Assembly: GCF_036588685.1 (NCBI RefSeq)
Contig: NC_086382.1
Location: forward strand, 5,183,001 to 5,247,000
Reading direction: 5' to 3'
Origin: Mytilus trossulus
Lineage: Eukaryota > Mollusca > Bivalvia > Mytilida > Mytilidae
Length of the DNA: 64,000 nucleotides
Of the stretch, positions 47,923 through 59,960 are shown one piece after another. The notes beneath the pieces were generated by a model. It saw nothing but the letters and a program-made list of their open reading frames with translations. It was not told where the DNA came from and did no database searches. Made by a program: the position numbers and the translations under genes. The stretch's first letter is position 1, and the number at the start of each line of letters is the position of its first letter.

Positions 47923-50900
47923 TCTGAAAATATAAAAATCGCAAAACAGAAATAATGATAATGAGCAAAAAGGGACGAACGATACCAGAGGGACAGTCAA
48001 CCTCATAGATAAACTGACAAACCAATGGTTAAAAAGAAAAAGACAAACAGACAAATAGAAGTACAGAAGACACAAAATAGAAAACTAAAGACTAAGCAAC
48101 ACATAATACTTGTGGAATTTATTTTGCACATTCTTCATCTGTTTTTTTAAGATTTCATTCAACTTTTTGTAGGTTCATTGTTTTGTCCCTTTTTGAATAT
48201 TATTTACTGGTTTTCTGGGGTTTTCTGTTCTTCTATAATACTTCTTAATAAGCAAACTAATAAAACATGTAAAATGATGTAAATCAAATCCTTTTGAGTA
48301 TTTGTCTCGTTGAGAAGTATACCTCATTTTCTTACAGTTGATGTGTTTCCCTCGGTTTTAGTTTGTAACCGGAATTTGTGTTTTTCTCAATTGATTTATG
48401 ACTTTTGAACAGAGGTGTACTACTGTTGTCTTTATCTGGCATCTTTATATTGACCTTCACCCATTCTAAGAGTGACGGAGTATGGACTGTAACTCAAAAT
48501 ATTTGCAATAACCAACGTATTCATCAGCAAGGAATGTTCGATATGAGTCTCCTTGGTTAGGCGGACACCAAATTGTTAATCATGAAAGTATGTGTATCTC
48601 TTCAAAGAAATTGATTATTTACTGTTCAAGTTAAATGTCAACCTTGTATGTCTCGTCGCCCACTGAATATGTAGAAGACAGCGAGGGATACACTTTTATT
48701 GATGCCTTAAATTTACCTTCTCTGAGATAATAAATCAATTGTTTTATATTATTATGGGGTTTGTCTGTTGTTGTTATCTTTTACCTTGTCTAAATTGAAT
48801 CACATTATAGACCCATATTCACTTAAATATGTCTTATGATATATACAAAAAAATATACATTTTTAACAAATTACTTATTACAAACAAGTATTTAAGCTTC
48901 ATATACCAGTCAATACTGAGTTGACGCAACAGTCCTTTAATAAACTCATCACAGGATTGATATTAAAATAAATATGCTTTAAAAAAGGACAGTTAAACTC
49001 AAAGATCGAAACTAATCAAATAACGCCATGGCTAGAAATTAAAAAAATCTAAAAAAAAACAGTCAAATAAAAGTACACAAGACACAACATAGAAAACTAA
49101 AGACTTAGAAAACCAAACCCTACCAAAAACTGGGGGTGATCTCAGGTGCACCTTTAAATATTAAGACAACGTGCTGTTGAAATGGATCGGTTTTTTTTCT
49201 TTATCAAGGGATTGCAATTTTATTTAGGTGTTAGTCATGTACATGCTTATAGGTCATATGTATTCATTTTTTATTAACAGGTCTGTGAAAATTGGCAATT
49301 TGTACTGATTTATTAATAATTCGAAATAAACCCGTGTCTTTAACATATCTGAATTTAGAAGTTAAAACTGTCATAATGTATGTCTGGTAGCTACCAAATA
49401 TATAAAAACAAACTAAAATCACAAAAATACTGACATCCGAGGAACATTCAAAACGCAAAGTCTACGATCAAATGGCAAAATCAAATGCAGGGCGCAGCCT
49501 TATCCGTCCGCAGAGGTCGAACTCTGAACGTTTGAAGTGGGATTAAATAGTTGACACAGCATAGGTTTCTGACACAGAATGAATGTGGTCTTATGAACTT
49601 AAAATGTTTTTTTTTGCTTTTGAGCAATTCAGTATGCTGATGAATATTAATCCTTTGATATTTGAAGAAATTTCCTTATTATTTCTGAAATCTGATATAA
49701 GAAAAATTAAACCCCACCAATTGTTATCACCATCCCCTTTCTCTTATTCAATTACCAACCTTACACTGCTTTTAAATTATGTTTTGTACTTAAGTAATTG
49801 TTCATTAACCTGGAAACCCTTTTCCCCCATTTTTTGCACCTTATTCCATTTGAGCCATAACTCCCAAAGACAATTCTTACTATACCTTTGTGGTATTCCA
49901 ATATCCAAAATCAAATACATAGTTAGATTCATCCTATCAAAGAACCCCAAAAATTCAATTTTTGATTAAATCAAATCAAAAGTTCAATTTTGGACCCTCA
50001 AGACCTCAATGTGAACCAATTTGATAACCGGTCCTAAATATTAAAAATCTAAATACATGGTTAGATTCAGCATATTGAAGAACCCAATATTTTGAATTTT
50101 TGTTGAAGAAATCAAACAAAGTTTAATTTTGGACCTCGATTTGGACCAACTTGAAAACTGGGCCCATAATAAAAAAAAAACTAAGTACATGTTTAGATTC
50201 AGCATATCAAAGAACCCCAAGAATTCAATTTTTGTTAAAATCAAACTAAGTTTAATTTTGGAGTCTTTGGACCTTAATGTAGACCAATTTGAAAACGGGA
50301 CCAAAATTTAAGAATCTAAATACACGGTTAGATTCGGTTTATCAGAGAACCCAATAGTTCAATTTTTGATGAAATCAAACAAAATTTAATTTTGGCCCCT
50401 GTTGGCCCCAAATTCGTTTGGACCAAAACTCCCGAAATCAACTTAACCTTCATTTTATGGTCATAAACCTTGTGTCAAAATTTCATAGATTTCTATTAAC
50501 TTATACTAAAGTAATAGTGCGAAAACCAAATGTCTTCGGACGACGACGACGACGACAACGTGATAAAAAAATGTAGAAATGGTGGTTTATAGCGATTATT
50601 GGTAAATAAGGTACAATTTTCTATGCAATATATGTAAAGGTACGATCTTTATCAAAATTATATACACTTACCTATTTGTTCCTCACGACTCGATGATTTT
50701 ATGGATATATCTATTTGAAACTGCAGGAAGGTTAATTCTGTATAATTGAATGAAGATGATATTTTATAAGTTAAATTTCATCTGATATTTCATGACTCAA
50801 AACGACCAAGTACTGCATTGCATGTGTATTGTGTAATTTACAGTTACTAAACCATCACTCTCGAGATAATCTGAAGAAACGTCAATTGATTTATGCAGTA

Positions 50901-53450
50901 TACATATAACATGTGTAATATCTGTGTGCCATCTATTTTAAGACTGACTAGGGTTATAAATTAGGACTTAGGTTTAAAGTAGATAGCTGCAATAAATTGT
51001 TTTACAGTTAGTCTATTCAAGTTTGTTCATTTTTTAAATCGGTATTGATAACAGAAAACATAACACATAGATTTGTTTCGGAAGTAATGTGTGTACTAAA
51101 TGATAGCTCTGCCCTGAGCAATTATCCTCTAAAATGGACAACCTAATTTTTTTTAACTCTTCCAACCAGACGTTTTCATAATTCTGTAACGTTCAACACT
51201 CTTGTCTCTTTCCTAAAGTGGTCAGTTTAAAATGGCAAAGTATTCCAGGGTGCTAGCAGGTAATTGAAGGTAAATTCAAGTGTTATATTCACATGATTCA
51301 TTATTTACACGTAGTAGCAGGCAAAATATAAATTATTGTCTCAATTGAACATATACTGAAAATGCAAGGAAACGTTTTAAAAAACCGTGGTGCATATAAA
51401 ATGTGTATGGACATGATGCAGTTTATCAAAAAATCGCAATTACCAGTATCGAATTATTGCTTTTTAATCCTATAACTATTACACGCAATAATTTCTGAAA
51501 TTACATTAGATCATAATTTTTCATAAGTTTTATATCTGAACGAGTCTGGATTGGTTTTAAAAGAATAAAGAACAATTGATTAAAAGTACAGACCAGAGGG
51601 TAAAACAATCAAGATTAAAGACAAATAAGCAGATGGTTAAGTATAGACTAAAGAGGTGCTAAATATAAAGTAATAAAAAAGATGAGCAAATTTTTTTGAA
51701 TAGACACAATGACCTGGAACATTTTTGAGTACAGAAAAGTGTAGGTAGGACATATGTTTGACAATAGACATACCTAAACCATATCATGCAAAGAAGTACA
51801 GTATTTTTTAAATTTTCGTAACAGTAAAAATGCCTTTTATTCAGGGTCGTTGTATTTTATAATAATTACCTATAAAAAAAGAAATACGGAGAATACACGA
51901 TGTAGGTAACTAGGGTAACCGCGCGACCTTCTTCATGTACGTGAAAATAAAAAAAACAAAATAGAAAAAAACCTAAACGACCTGAGTCATGACAAAACTT
52001 TATTGTTTGTACATAGAAACACATCTTTGATTACATAATATATATGTTTCATTGCTGGTGCTGTTGTTTAGAGAAACGATAAATTCAATTTATACAACCT
52101 TATTGAACTTGTTAACATATATTTTTAATTTTCGTTTCTTGAGTACCACGATTTCCCGAGAACTACGAGAACAACATAATATCCCGAAAACAAGATTATA
52201 TATCCCGAGAACAAGATTTTTTATGGTGTTCTATGTGTTTTTTTGCTTAAATAAGTGTAACAGCATACACTAATTAAGGTTTATGGCGTTCATAATTATT
52301 AAAAGTACACGCAATCTTCAGAAAATAGATTTTTATGTCTTGTTACTTATATGCAAATTCCTTGTTGAAAACAATATGGCGGACGTTATATTTTGTAAGG
52401 TAGATAACTCGACTTGAAAGCAAAGTACTGTAGTACTGTTTGCTCACTGAGGATTTTGTGTTGTAGCATTTCGTTATTTGTGATCTGGTGCATTTGCATT
52501 ATCTAATTGTGATCATTCTGCATTTGAACTGTGTTGATTCTATTTCATTAATTCTAATGAATGAATTTATGATTGACTCATTGACATAGTACCACAATAA
52601 ATAACGTTTGCTTCTCTTTGGATATATAAAAAAGAAATATAGAGATCAGATTATTTATTTGAAGTACAAATCCAATGTATACAATGGTATAAAATACAAG
52701 AAATCTTATGTTTAAAAAAAAAGTGGTACAACATATAATTACATGGTCTTTTCAATCATAGTAACATAATTTGTTTAAGAAATCTTGAAATTATAAAAGT
52801 AACATATCAAACAAACCATTCAATTATCAAAATTCCAAAATAAGATATTCAAAATTTGACATCTATTTTTTTTTTCTTAAAATTTTATATGTGCTCTCTA
52901 TTATTTTTTCCCTAAATATCAGCACCTTTCTGTATAATAAACATAAACATATATAAATATTACATAGCAGTACATAGTCTTCCGAAATATATACAATAGA
53001 AACCAGTAGTTTTGTTTTCTTATAATTTTCAAAAGAGAAAAAAAAAGGTTTTTGTTACCTCTGGTCAGCCAACCTACATTTGTAAAAAACATGTTTGATT
53101 CGTTAATAAATAGAAATCTCAATACAAAGTGTTCTTATATATATGGATTCCATAAATATAAACAATAATATTATTTACAAAGAATGTTAAAGAACTGAAA
53201 AGTATGTCTATGTACAGAAGGAAATAAAAGTCTTGTGTATTCTTATAATCGTGTGTATTATCTTTTATTTTAGGGCTGTATTATACACATCCAACTGAAT
53301 ATATCTAAATCTAAATAACGCTATTGTATTATGATGTAATACACAACTCTTTAACATTATAATATATTATAAATGTATTTATTATATAATTGTGTTATAC
53401 TTTTATTTTAAATATAGAATTATTTACATCCATGAGTTTGATTCCTATCT
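47923..53450. other. Region upstream of gene C without recognised genes
   Basis: Starts with the presumed promoter side of gene C. The start codon is directly preceded by TTTTATATTTTCAGA, which could be an acceptor for an intron in the 5' untranslated region. R4 fragments follow at 47960-48090 and 48980-49160, an R3 fragment at 49400-49560 and the R7 repeat at about 49640-50580. From 50600 to 53450 I see only AT-rich sequence with no gene or clear element. Confidence 0.5.
49640..50580. repeat. R7 dispersed repeat with internal tandem units
   Basis: Segments such as GGTTAGATTCAGCATAT, AGAACCC, ATCAAACAAAGTTTAATTTT and GGACCAA recur every 100-130 bp from about 49920 to 50400. The element closes with ATGTCTTCGGACGACGACGA and a (GAC)n run, then AACGTGATAA. 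Open frames inside (for example 49583-49969) have no recognisable domain and follow the repeat. Confidence 0.55.
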
Positions 53451-54065
53451 TTTGCGAAAATAATTTATTTTATTTAAGAAAATGTTAAAACTACAAAGGT
53501 ACCCTGCACAAGGCACGGGCATACCTTATGAAGTCCGCGACAATTATTTATTTTATTTAAGAAATTTTAAAACTTCACGATCAGCAGTGTGGTCAATCTG
53601 CGTTTCATTTGCTGTCGGAACTCCTATAGAATATGTTTGGAGTAGTAGTGCTTCAGACTTTGTTACATTGCGGGTAATGCGGTGGGGCTGACCAACTACT
53701 GCTTGTAACCTACACGTATTAAATATATATATAAATACCCAGATATAAATATATATACCTATATAAATATCTTAGCTTTTTGGACAACTTTTTTTAAATA
53801 ACTGAATAACTCTAAACTATCGTTCCAGGTCTTTTTTTTTATTATACAACAATCTGTGAATAGAGGTGAATTTAATAATTGAGAGCATCTATAGCAAGTA
53901 AATACACAATAGATAAATCACTGTTCATACATGTTGTTTGTGATGGAAGTGTGAAATTCTTTTTTTATATACACTCATATGTAATATGATGGCACGTAAG
54001 TATGACATTATGTTGTTAATACACATATTTAATTATGACAAAGTATACATAATACATTTTAATAT

Positions 54066-54425
54066 TTATTTAACACCAAGCCTTAATGCAGCTAAAAGTA
54101 GTCCAAATACATTCTGTCCTTTCCCATCGAAACCTGTGCCCCAGAAAGTATCACAAACATTATGCGCAATGTAACCTTCCGATGCCATTAGTATATCACG
54201 GAATTCTTCACACTGTACAAACTTTATTTTCAAAATTTCGGCTTGGACAATTGGCTTCATTTGTTCCCATTTTTCACATGTTTTAATATATTTTGACAGT
54301 TTTTTTGCATTTTGGGCGTTATGTGCTTTTATGATTTTAGCATTTAACTCGTATTCTTCATGGCAAATGGCTTTTTGACTTTGGTACATATGTTCGGCAG
54401 ATATGAAAGTTATACCATTTATTAT
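54066..54425 (-). pseudogene. NADAR-domain (YbiA-like) fragment
   Basis: On the minus strand the reading NGITFISAEHMYQSQKA starts the core (from about 54422), followed by AKIIKAHNAQNAKKLSK, W, KFVQCEEFRDILMAS and finally DTFWGTGFDGKGQNVFG before a stop at 54066. These match the NADAR fold (PF08719), whose bacterial member YbiA is an N-glycosidase on riboflavin intermediates, while some other members act on ADP-ribosylated nucleic acid. The conserved glutamate (SAEHMYQ) and the WG-G-N-G pattern are present. A stop lies just upstream of the core in the same frame, so the N-terminus is missing or in another exon. It might be an exon of a gene or a captured domain in a mobile element. Confidence 0.7.
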
Positions 54426-54505
54426 TCATGAGAACAGGGTAGAAATTGGATAGAACGTCTGTTTTCCCTTTTACGTTAGTAATCATTCTTGGTTCGTATT
54501 TCTAA

Positions 54506-54985
54506 ACGTTTTGTACTTCTGTACTTCCGGGTGCTACTATCAAAAGGTTAATTACTGAAATTGAATCAGGCTTATTTGTACATTATGCGCCTCATGTTGT
54601 CATATGTCAAATTGGCTCAAACGATTGCAGTAATTTACAATTTGATAAGACTGCTTTCGAAAAGGACTTAAATACTTTTATTGGGGCTTGCCTTTCGAGA
54701 GGAGTTGCAATTGTATTCATGTCCATTTTGCAGCGGTCTAGATTTCGCGTCCGACTCACTCCAGAAATATACAATGCCCGAAGAGACGTAGTTAATCGAA
54801 TGATGTTGAACAAAGCTGTTCAAAATCCTTTAGTTTTCTATTTCAAACCGGTTAATGTATATCGAAAGGAATACGAGGCGTTAGACGGAGTGCACTTCAC
54901 GGAGAAAGGGTACCGGGCCTTTCTTCTCGCTCTGAAAAAATCACCCAGTTGGTTTATTAACCGTGTTAGTAAGCGAATTGATTGA
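54506..54985 (+). pseudogene. SGNH/GDSL-hydrolase fragment
   Basis: An open reading of about 159 codons after a stop at 54503. It shows PGATIKRL, then VVICQIGSNDCSN (block III, with the Gly and Asn of the oxyanion hole) and DGVHFTEKGYRAFLLAL (block V, Asp-x-x-His of the catalytic triad). Block I, with the serine, should lie just upstream. A weak WIERLFSLLR near 54451-54480 is followed by a stop and no clear GDS/GHS is visible, so the enzyme is probably inactive. SGNH domains occur as extra modules in some Ngaro and CR1 retroelements, so this may be an element relic rather than a host gene. Confidence 0.7.
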
Positions 54986-55029
54986 TCTTTTTAAAGCGAC
55001 GTTCAAATGACAGTCAGTAGGATGTGAAT

Positions 55030-55245
55030 ATGTTATATCTTGTGTATAATTCGGAGTTTAGTATGACGTCCATTATCACTGTACTAGTATAAATATTTTT
55101 TAGGGGCAAGCTTAAAAGACACCTACGGGTGCGGGAATTTTCGCTACATTGAAGACTTCTTGGTGGACTTCGGTTGTTGTCTGCTCTATGCTCGGGTTGT
55201 CTTCGCTTTGACATGTTCACCATTTCCTTTCTCAATTTTATTGTT
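55030..55245. repeat. R2 interspersed repeat, reverse orientation
   Basis: Contains TCCATTATCACTGTACTAGT, CACCTACGGGTGCGGGAATT and ACATGTTCACCATTTCCTTT. It follows 50 bp after the SGNH fragment. Confidence 0.65.
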
Positions 55246-55744
55246 ATAGATTATTTAATTACAGTGACGCAAGCTATTTGAATACTGTCTGTATCAGTAG
55301 AAACAAGAATTTTGTTTCTATTTAAATAAAACATATTTCAAAATGCACTAATACACTATATTCTATAATTTATGAATGAAATTTCAAGTAATTTGTGGAA
55401 TATAAATTCCCGACTCAAATCATTTACTAGTTTTACATTGATAGCATTCATTAAAATCTTTCAAGTAACTTCCGGCAAAGATTTATCAAAGAATTTAAGA
55501 TTTTACTCACGGAAAAGCTATCAATTTTACGAATTGATTTTAAAACAATATCAATTTCGAGAATTTCTTTACTTATTAGTTGATGTGTTGCCCTCGATTT
55601 TGGTTTGTATCACGGATTTGTTTTCTCTAAATCGATTTATGATTGTGAACACCAGTATACTTCTGTTGCCTTTAGTTGTCAATGATTGAAAAAAGATACT
55701 TCGTGTCCTTGAAAATGCCCGAGTTCTTTTAAAGAACCTCCACA

Positions 55745-56075
55745 GATTACATATAAAAAAGAAGATGTGGTATGATTGCCAATGAAACAACTATCCACAA
55801 AAGACCAAAATGACACAAACATTAACAACTATAGGTCACCGTACAGACTTCAACAATGAACAAAGCCTATACCGAATATAGTCAGCTATAAAAGGTCCCG
55901 ATAAGACATTGAAAACAATTCAAACAAGAAAACTAACGGCCTTATTTATGTAAAAAAATGAACGAAAAACAAATATGTAACACATAAACAAACGACAACC
56001 ACTGAATTACAGGCTCCTGGCTTGGGACAGGCACATACATAAAGAATGTGGCGGGGTTAAACATGTTTATAATTT
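55745..56075. repeat. R5 dispersed repeat
   Basis: Runs from AAAAGAAGATGTGGTATGAT and TGCCAATGAAACAACTATCC through ACTATAGGTCACCGTACAGA to GAATGTGGCGGGGTTAAACA. Its start is the complement of a piece near 35650-35685, and part of its middle recurs at about 33540-33620 in gene C intron 8 (ACGACAATCACTGAACTACA, AATGTGGCGGG). No coding capacity. Confidence 0.6.
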
Positions 56076-56563
56076 TGCGTATTCGTCTATAAGACTCGAT
56101 CACCATTGCTGCTTGAACAGTTGGAAGGCATAATCAAACAAGAAGTTAATAACTTTACACCTGTTATCCTAATGCTAGTAAATTGGCCATTTCAGAATCT
56201 AAAGCATCCTGGGTAATTTCATTGTTCGTACCAAAAGTGAAAAGAACGTTACGTCATTGGTTGAACTTTCATTGTTTATAACGTTTTAAACCAATCAAAA
56301 TGCTTTGGTGTACGCTTTTGAAAATATTAACCAGGATGCATTAGATTCTGAAACGGCCAATTAGTGGTTTGTTTGCTTGCTTGCTTTGTATGAACTAAAG
56401 TTTGCTCAAGCATTGTAATTAAGATTGACATCTGCAAACACTGTAAGTAGGCGGAGTTAAACTTGTTTATTGGTAAATTTGATTATTTGATAATGTCCAA
56501 TCAAGTTAATTAACAAAGGACTGAAAAATGAAAAACAAAAAGAAAAAGAAAAATTGTGTATTA

Positions 56564-56913
56564 CACTGCTAATTTTGCATAGGTACTTTTTCTGTACAAA
56601 AAATCTGTAGTACTGGAAAATTACTTTTAAAATATAGTACTTTTTTAGTACTTTAAATTTATTGTAATATTTAAGTACTTGTTTTTTACAGTACTTGATT
56701 TGTACTTCAAATTTTAAGTACTCAATTTGTACTTTAATTGTGTAGTACTAAATGTGTACCTCAAATATTAGGTACAAATCAAGTACTGTAAAAAACAGGT
56801 ACCTAAATATTACAATAAATTTAAAGTACTAAAAAAGTACCATATTTTAAAAGTAATTTTCCAGTACCACAGATTTTTTGTACAGAAAAAGTACCTATGC
56901 AAAAGTAGCAGTG
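56564..56913. mobile_element. GTAC-rich palindromic MITE, copy 1
   Basis: A 350-bp near-perfect palindrome beginning CACTGCTAATTTTGCATAGG and ending CCTATGCAAAAGTAGCAGTG. It is flanked by TA on both sides (56562-56563 and 56914-56915), which fits a Tc1/mariner-type target. The interior holds many GTAC tetramers, mostly in AGTACT, TGTAC or GGTAC contexts, spaced about 10-25 bp apart in both arms. No open reading frame. Confidence 0.85.
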
Positions 56914-57189
56914 TAGGAAGCGATTTTTACGGCATTGCCATTTTTTTTCTCTAGGAAAAGTCTTGAGAGATATCTGCACCACGTTGTTTTATGAACCTTT
57001 AGTACATGTATGCCCTGCTGACTGCACATTTTGGGGTCGATTAGACTTGTAGTTTCAGAGTATAACTGATAAGAAGGATGTGGATTTTTTTTTCAGAAGA
57101 GATGTAAGAACAATATTGAAATTCAATTCTTCTTGAATAATTGATCATAGGTCTTTCCTTCCATATTGTTTTAATGAAACTGTCATAAA

Positions 57190-58105
57190 TAAACGGTCAT
57201 ACATATTGATTGATTGGTTGATTGGTTGGTTGGTTGGTTGGTTGGTTTGTTTATTACTTAAACACTTCGGATAGGGTCTCTTGAAGCAACCGGAAAAAAA
57301 CTGAGATCTTGGACCCCGTATTGAACACACGAGACGGAAACATGCACTGATTTTTTGATTGCTTGATTGATTGGTTGGTTGGTTGGTTGGTTAAACATGT
57401 TGATTGGTTGATTAAACACGTTGGTTGGTTGGTTAAACACGTTAGATAGTGTTTCTCGAAACAAGCGAGAAAGAAGCTAATGAGATCGTGGACTCCATAT
57501 TAAACACATGAGACGGAAACATGCACCGATTGGTTGATTGATTGGTTGGTTGGTTGGCTAAACATGTTGATTGGTTGATTAAACACGTTGGTTGGTTGGT
57601 TGGTTGGTTAAACACGTTTGATAGTGTTTCTTGAAACAAGCGAGAAAGAAACAAATGAGATCGTAGACTCCATATAAAACACATGAGACGGAAACATGCA
57701 CTGATTTGTTGATTGATTGATTGGTTGGTTGGTTGGTTGGCTAAACATGTTGATTGGTTGATTAAACACGTTGGTTGGTTGGTTAAACACGTTGGAAAGT
57801 GTTTCTTGAAACAAGCGAGAAAGAAACAAATGAGATCGTGGACTCCATATTAAACACATGAGACGGAAACATGCACTGATTGGTTTATTGATTGGTTGGT
57901 TGGTTGGCTAAACATGTTGATTGGTTGATTAAACACGTTGGTTGGTTGGTTGGTTAAACACGTTTGATAGTGTTTCTTGAAACAAGCGAGAAAGAAACAA
58001 ATGAGATCGTGGACTCCATATTAAACACATGAGACGGAAACATGCACTTGTTTGGTTGGTTGGTTGGTTGGTTGAACACGTTGATTGGTTGATCAAACAC
58101 ATTCA
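57190..58105. repeat. Tandem array, unit about 175 bp with TTGG microsatellite cores, five copies
   Basis: GAGACGGAAACATGCAC recurs near 57331, 57510, 57684, 57860 and 58031, so the unit is 171-180 bp. Each unit has (TTGG)n and TTGATTGGTTGATTAAACAC segments, then AGTGTTTCTTGAAACAAGCG, which is itself a small hairpin, and GAGATCGTGGACTCCATA. The varying (TTGG) count explains the length change. Asn/Gln/Pro-rich open frames on the minus strand are artefacts of the array. Confidence 0.9.
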
Positions 58106-58117
58106 TTTGTAAGTGGG

Positions 58118-58320
58118 GGTAAAAAAAAAGTGGGGGGGGGGGTCCTAGGGATTTTTTTTTTTATATAAACGGAACAGAATGGTTAAAATTGTCGTTTTAC
58201 AATTTAAATCAATTGCTTCTAAAAAGCAATTGTAAACGGTCTTGCCCCCCCCCCCCCCTTTTTGAAACATGATTGATTGTTATGTGTGTGTGTGTGTGTG
58301 TTTGTTTGTCTGTTTGTTTG
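58118..58320. repeat. Homopolymer and dinucleotide runs
   Basis: A-run plus G-run at about 58120-58141 faces a C-run at about 58245-58258, able to pair across 100 bp. A (GT)n tract follows at 58281-58300. Low-complexity DNA only. Confidence 0.7.
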
Positions 58321-58739
58321 TTTCTGTAAGGGGTCTATATTATTCCGGGGAAGTTTCATGTTTAGTTCGGAAAGTTTATTTTATTTCAGGTCCAGCGCGC
58401 GCGCCAGATTGAAGAGACATCACGTGACGCGGGTTGATAATAACGAAAACTCAGTCTTTTTATTTCTTTTCAGGTGGAGACGTTGAACAGACAACATCTA
58501 TAGAGATGGAATGTACACAATGTAATTTCTTTTGTCCTTGTAGGAAATTGACATTTCGGTCACAGTTCACCAGCAGTGCATGATTTGGATTTTATTGATC
58601 CGGTGTAACTTTAAAACACGCGTTGCATGCTTATTTTCTTGTAATGAACATTTTTCAGCACCAGTTTGTAACACAGATAAGTATTTTAATCTAGAAGCGA
58701 ACATTTTATTTTAGGATTTCACTGAGATTTACGGCCCTG

Positions 58740-59094
58740 CACTGCTAATTTTGCATAGGTACTTTTTCTGTACAAAAAATCTGTAGTACTGGAAAATTAA
58801 TTTACTTTTAAAATATAGTACTTTTTTAGTACTTTAAATTTATTGTAATATTTAAGTACTTGTTTTTTACAGTACTTGATTTGTACTTCAAATTTTAAGT
58901 ACTCAATTTGTACTTTAATTGTGTAGTACTAAATGTGTACCTCAAATATTAGGTACAAATCAAGTACTGTAAAAAACAGGTACCTAAATATTACAATAAA
59001 TTTAAAGTACTAAAAAAGTACCATATTTTAAAAGTAATTTTCCAGTACCACAGATTTTTTGTACAGAAAAAGTACCTATGCAAAAGTAGCAGTG
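58740..59094. mobile_element. GTAC-rich palindromic MITE, copy 2
   Basis: Almost identical to 56564-56913, in the same orientation. It differs by one short insertion in the left arm (GGAAAATTAATTTACTT) and few or no other changes. The right flank is TA but the left flank is TG, so the target duplication is imperfect. It lies 0.1 kb from the 3' end of gene D. Confidence 0.85.
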
Positions 59095-59779
59095 TATATT
59101 CAAAGAAATATATAACTATACAATTCTACATGTAATAAAGTATCTATTACAGAATGTTCATTAATGTCACTACATAAGGATAAATAAGTTTAATGTTATG
59201 TATTTATTCTGTCTGTAATAATGACTTCATAAGTAGCCGGCACTGTAACGCCACCTGATCCTCCTAGTTTTAATTCGGGGTCGGTTCCTTCAGGCAGTGT
59301 TATCTTAAACCTTTGCATTATCGTTGCAAAAATCATATGCAGTTCTGGTTTAGCAACAGTTTCCCCTAGACACACACGTCTGCCAGCAGAGAATGGTAAC
59401 CAACTTTCTGGTTTCATTCCAAGTTTTCCATTTTCGTCCAGGAAACGTGTAGGATCAAATTTCTCCACATCTTTCCAGTAGTTAGGATCGTGATGAAGTG
59501 CCCAGTGATTAATCATAACCATTGTGTCCTTTGGAACATCATAACCTCCTAGAAAACATGACAAAAACTATTTTTTGGAATTTGACATAGAGATGATTAC
59601 ACTCGGAATAAATTTATATGAAATTAACCATGTCAAAGATCTCTATAAATATTATGTAGGATACCCCACTATGTCACAAAGTCATGTGGAAAATGCATCT
59701 GGTCATCATTTCACTGTTAAGCAAATAAAATAATGATATAAAACGGTATCGATATCCTCTTAAAGTTCCTTTTAAAAAG

Positions 59780-59960
59780 TAAAACCACAAATATACTGAA
59801 CTCAGAGGAAAATTCAAAACGGAAAAACATCAAACGAATGGATAACATTTTCTTATGTAGAATGGTATATTGAACCTGGTTTTCTAGCTAGCTAAACCTC
59901 AACATTTAAGTGAGACGTCAGCATGTCGAAGCCACATTGTCTCAAGTGGGATTGGAGTAT
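59780..59960. repeat. R3 interspersed repeat in intron 9 of gene D
   Basis: Contains CTGAACTCAGAGGAAAATTC, TTCTTATGTAGAATGG and CTAGCTAGCTAAACCTCAAC. Confidence 0.6.

Noticed and set aside
49583-49969. 128-codon open frame as a gene
   Set aside because: No domain, low-complexity hydrophobic content, and it runs into a tandem dispersed repeat.
53482-53691. 69-codon plus-strand open frame near the NADAR/SGNH pair
   Set aside because: Composition looks partly coding but I recognise no domain and no splice context; not enough support for a gene call.
57145-57859. Asn/Gln/Pro-rich proteins on the minus strand
   Set aside because: Translations of the TTGG-containing 175-bp tandem units; frames exist only because of the repeat.
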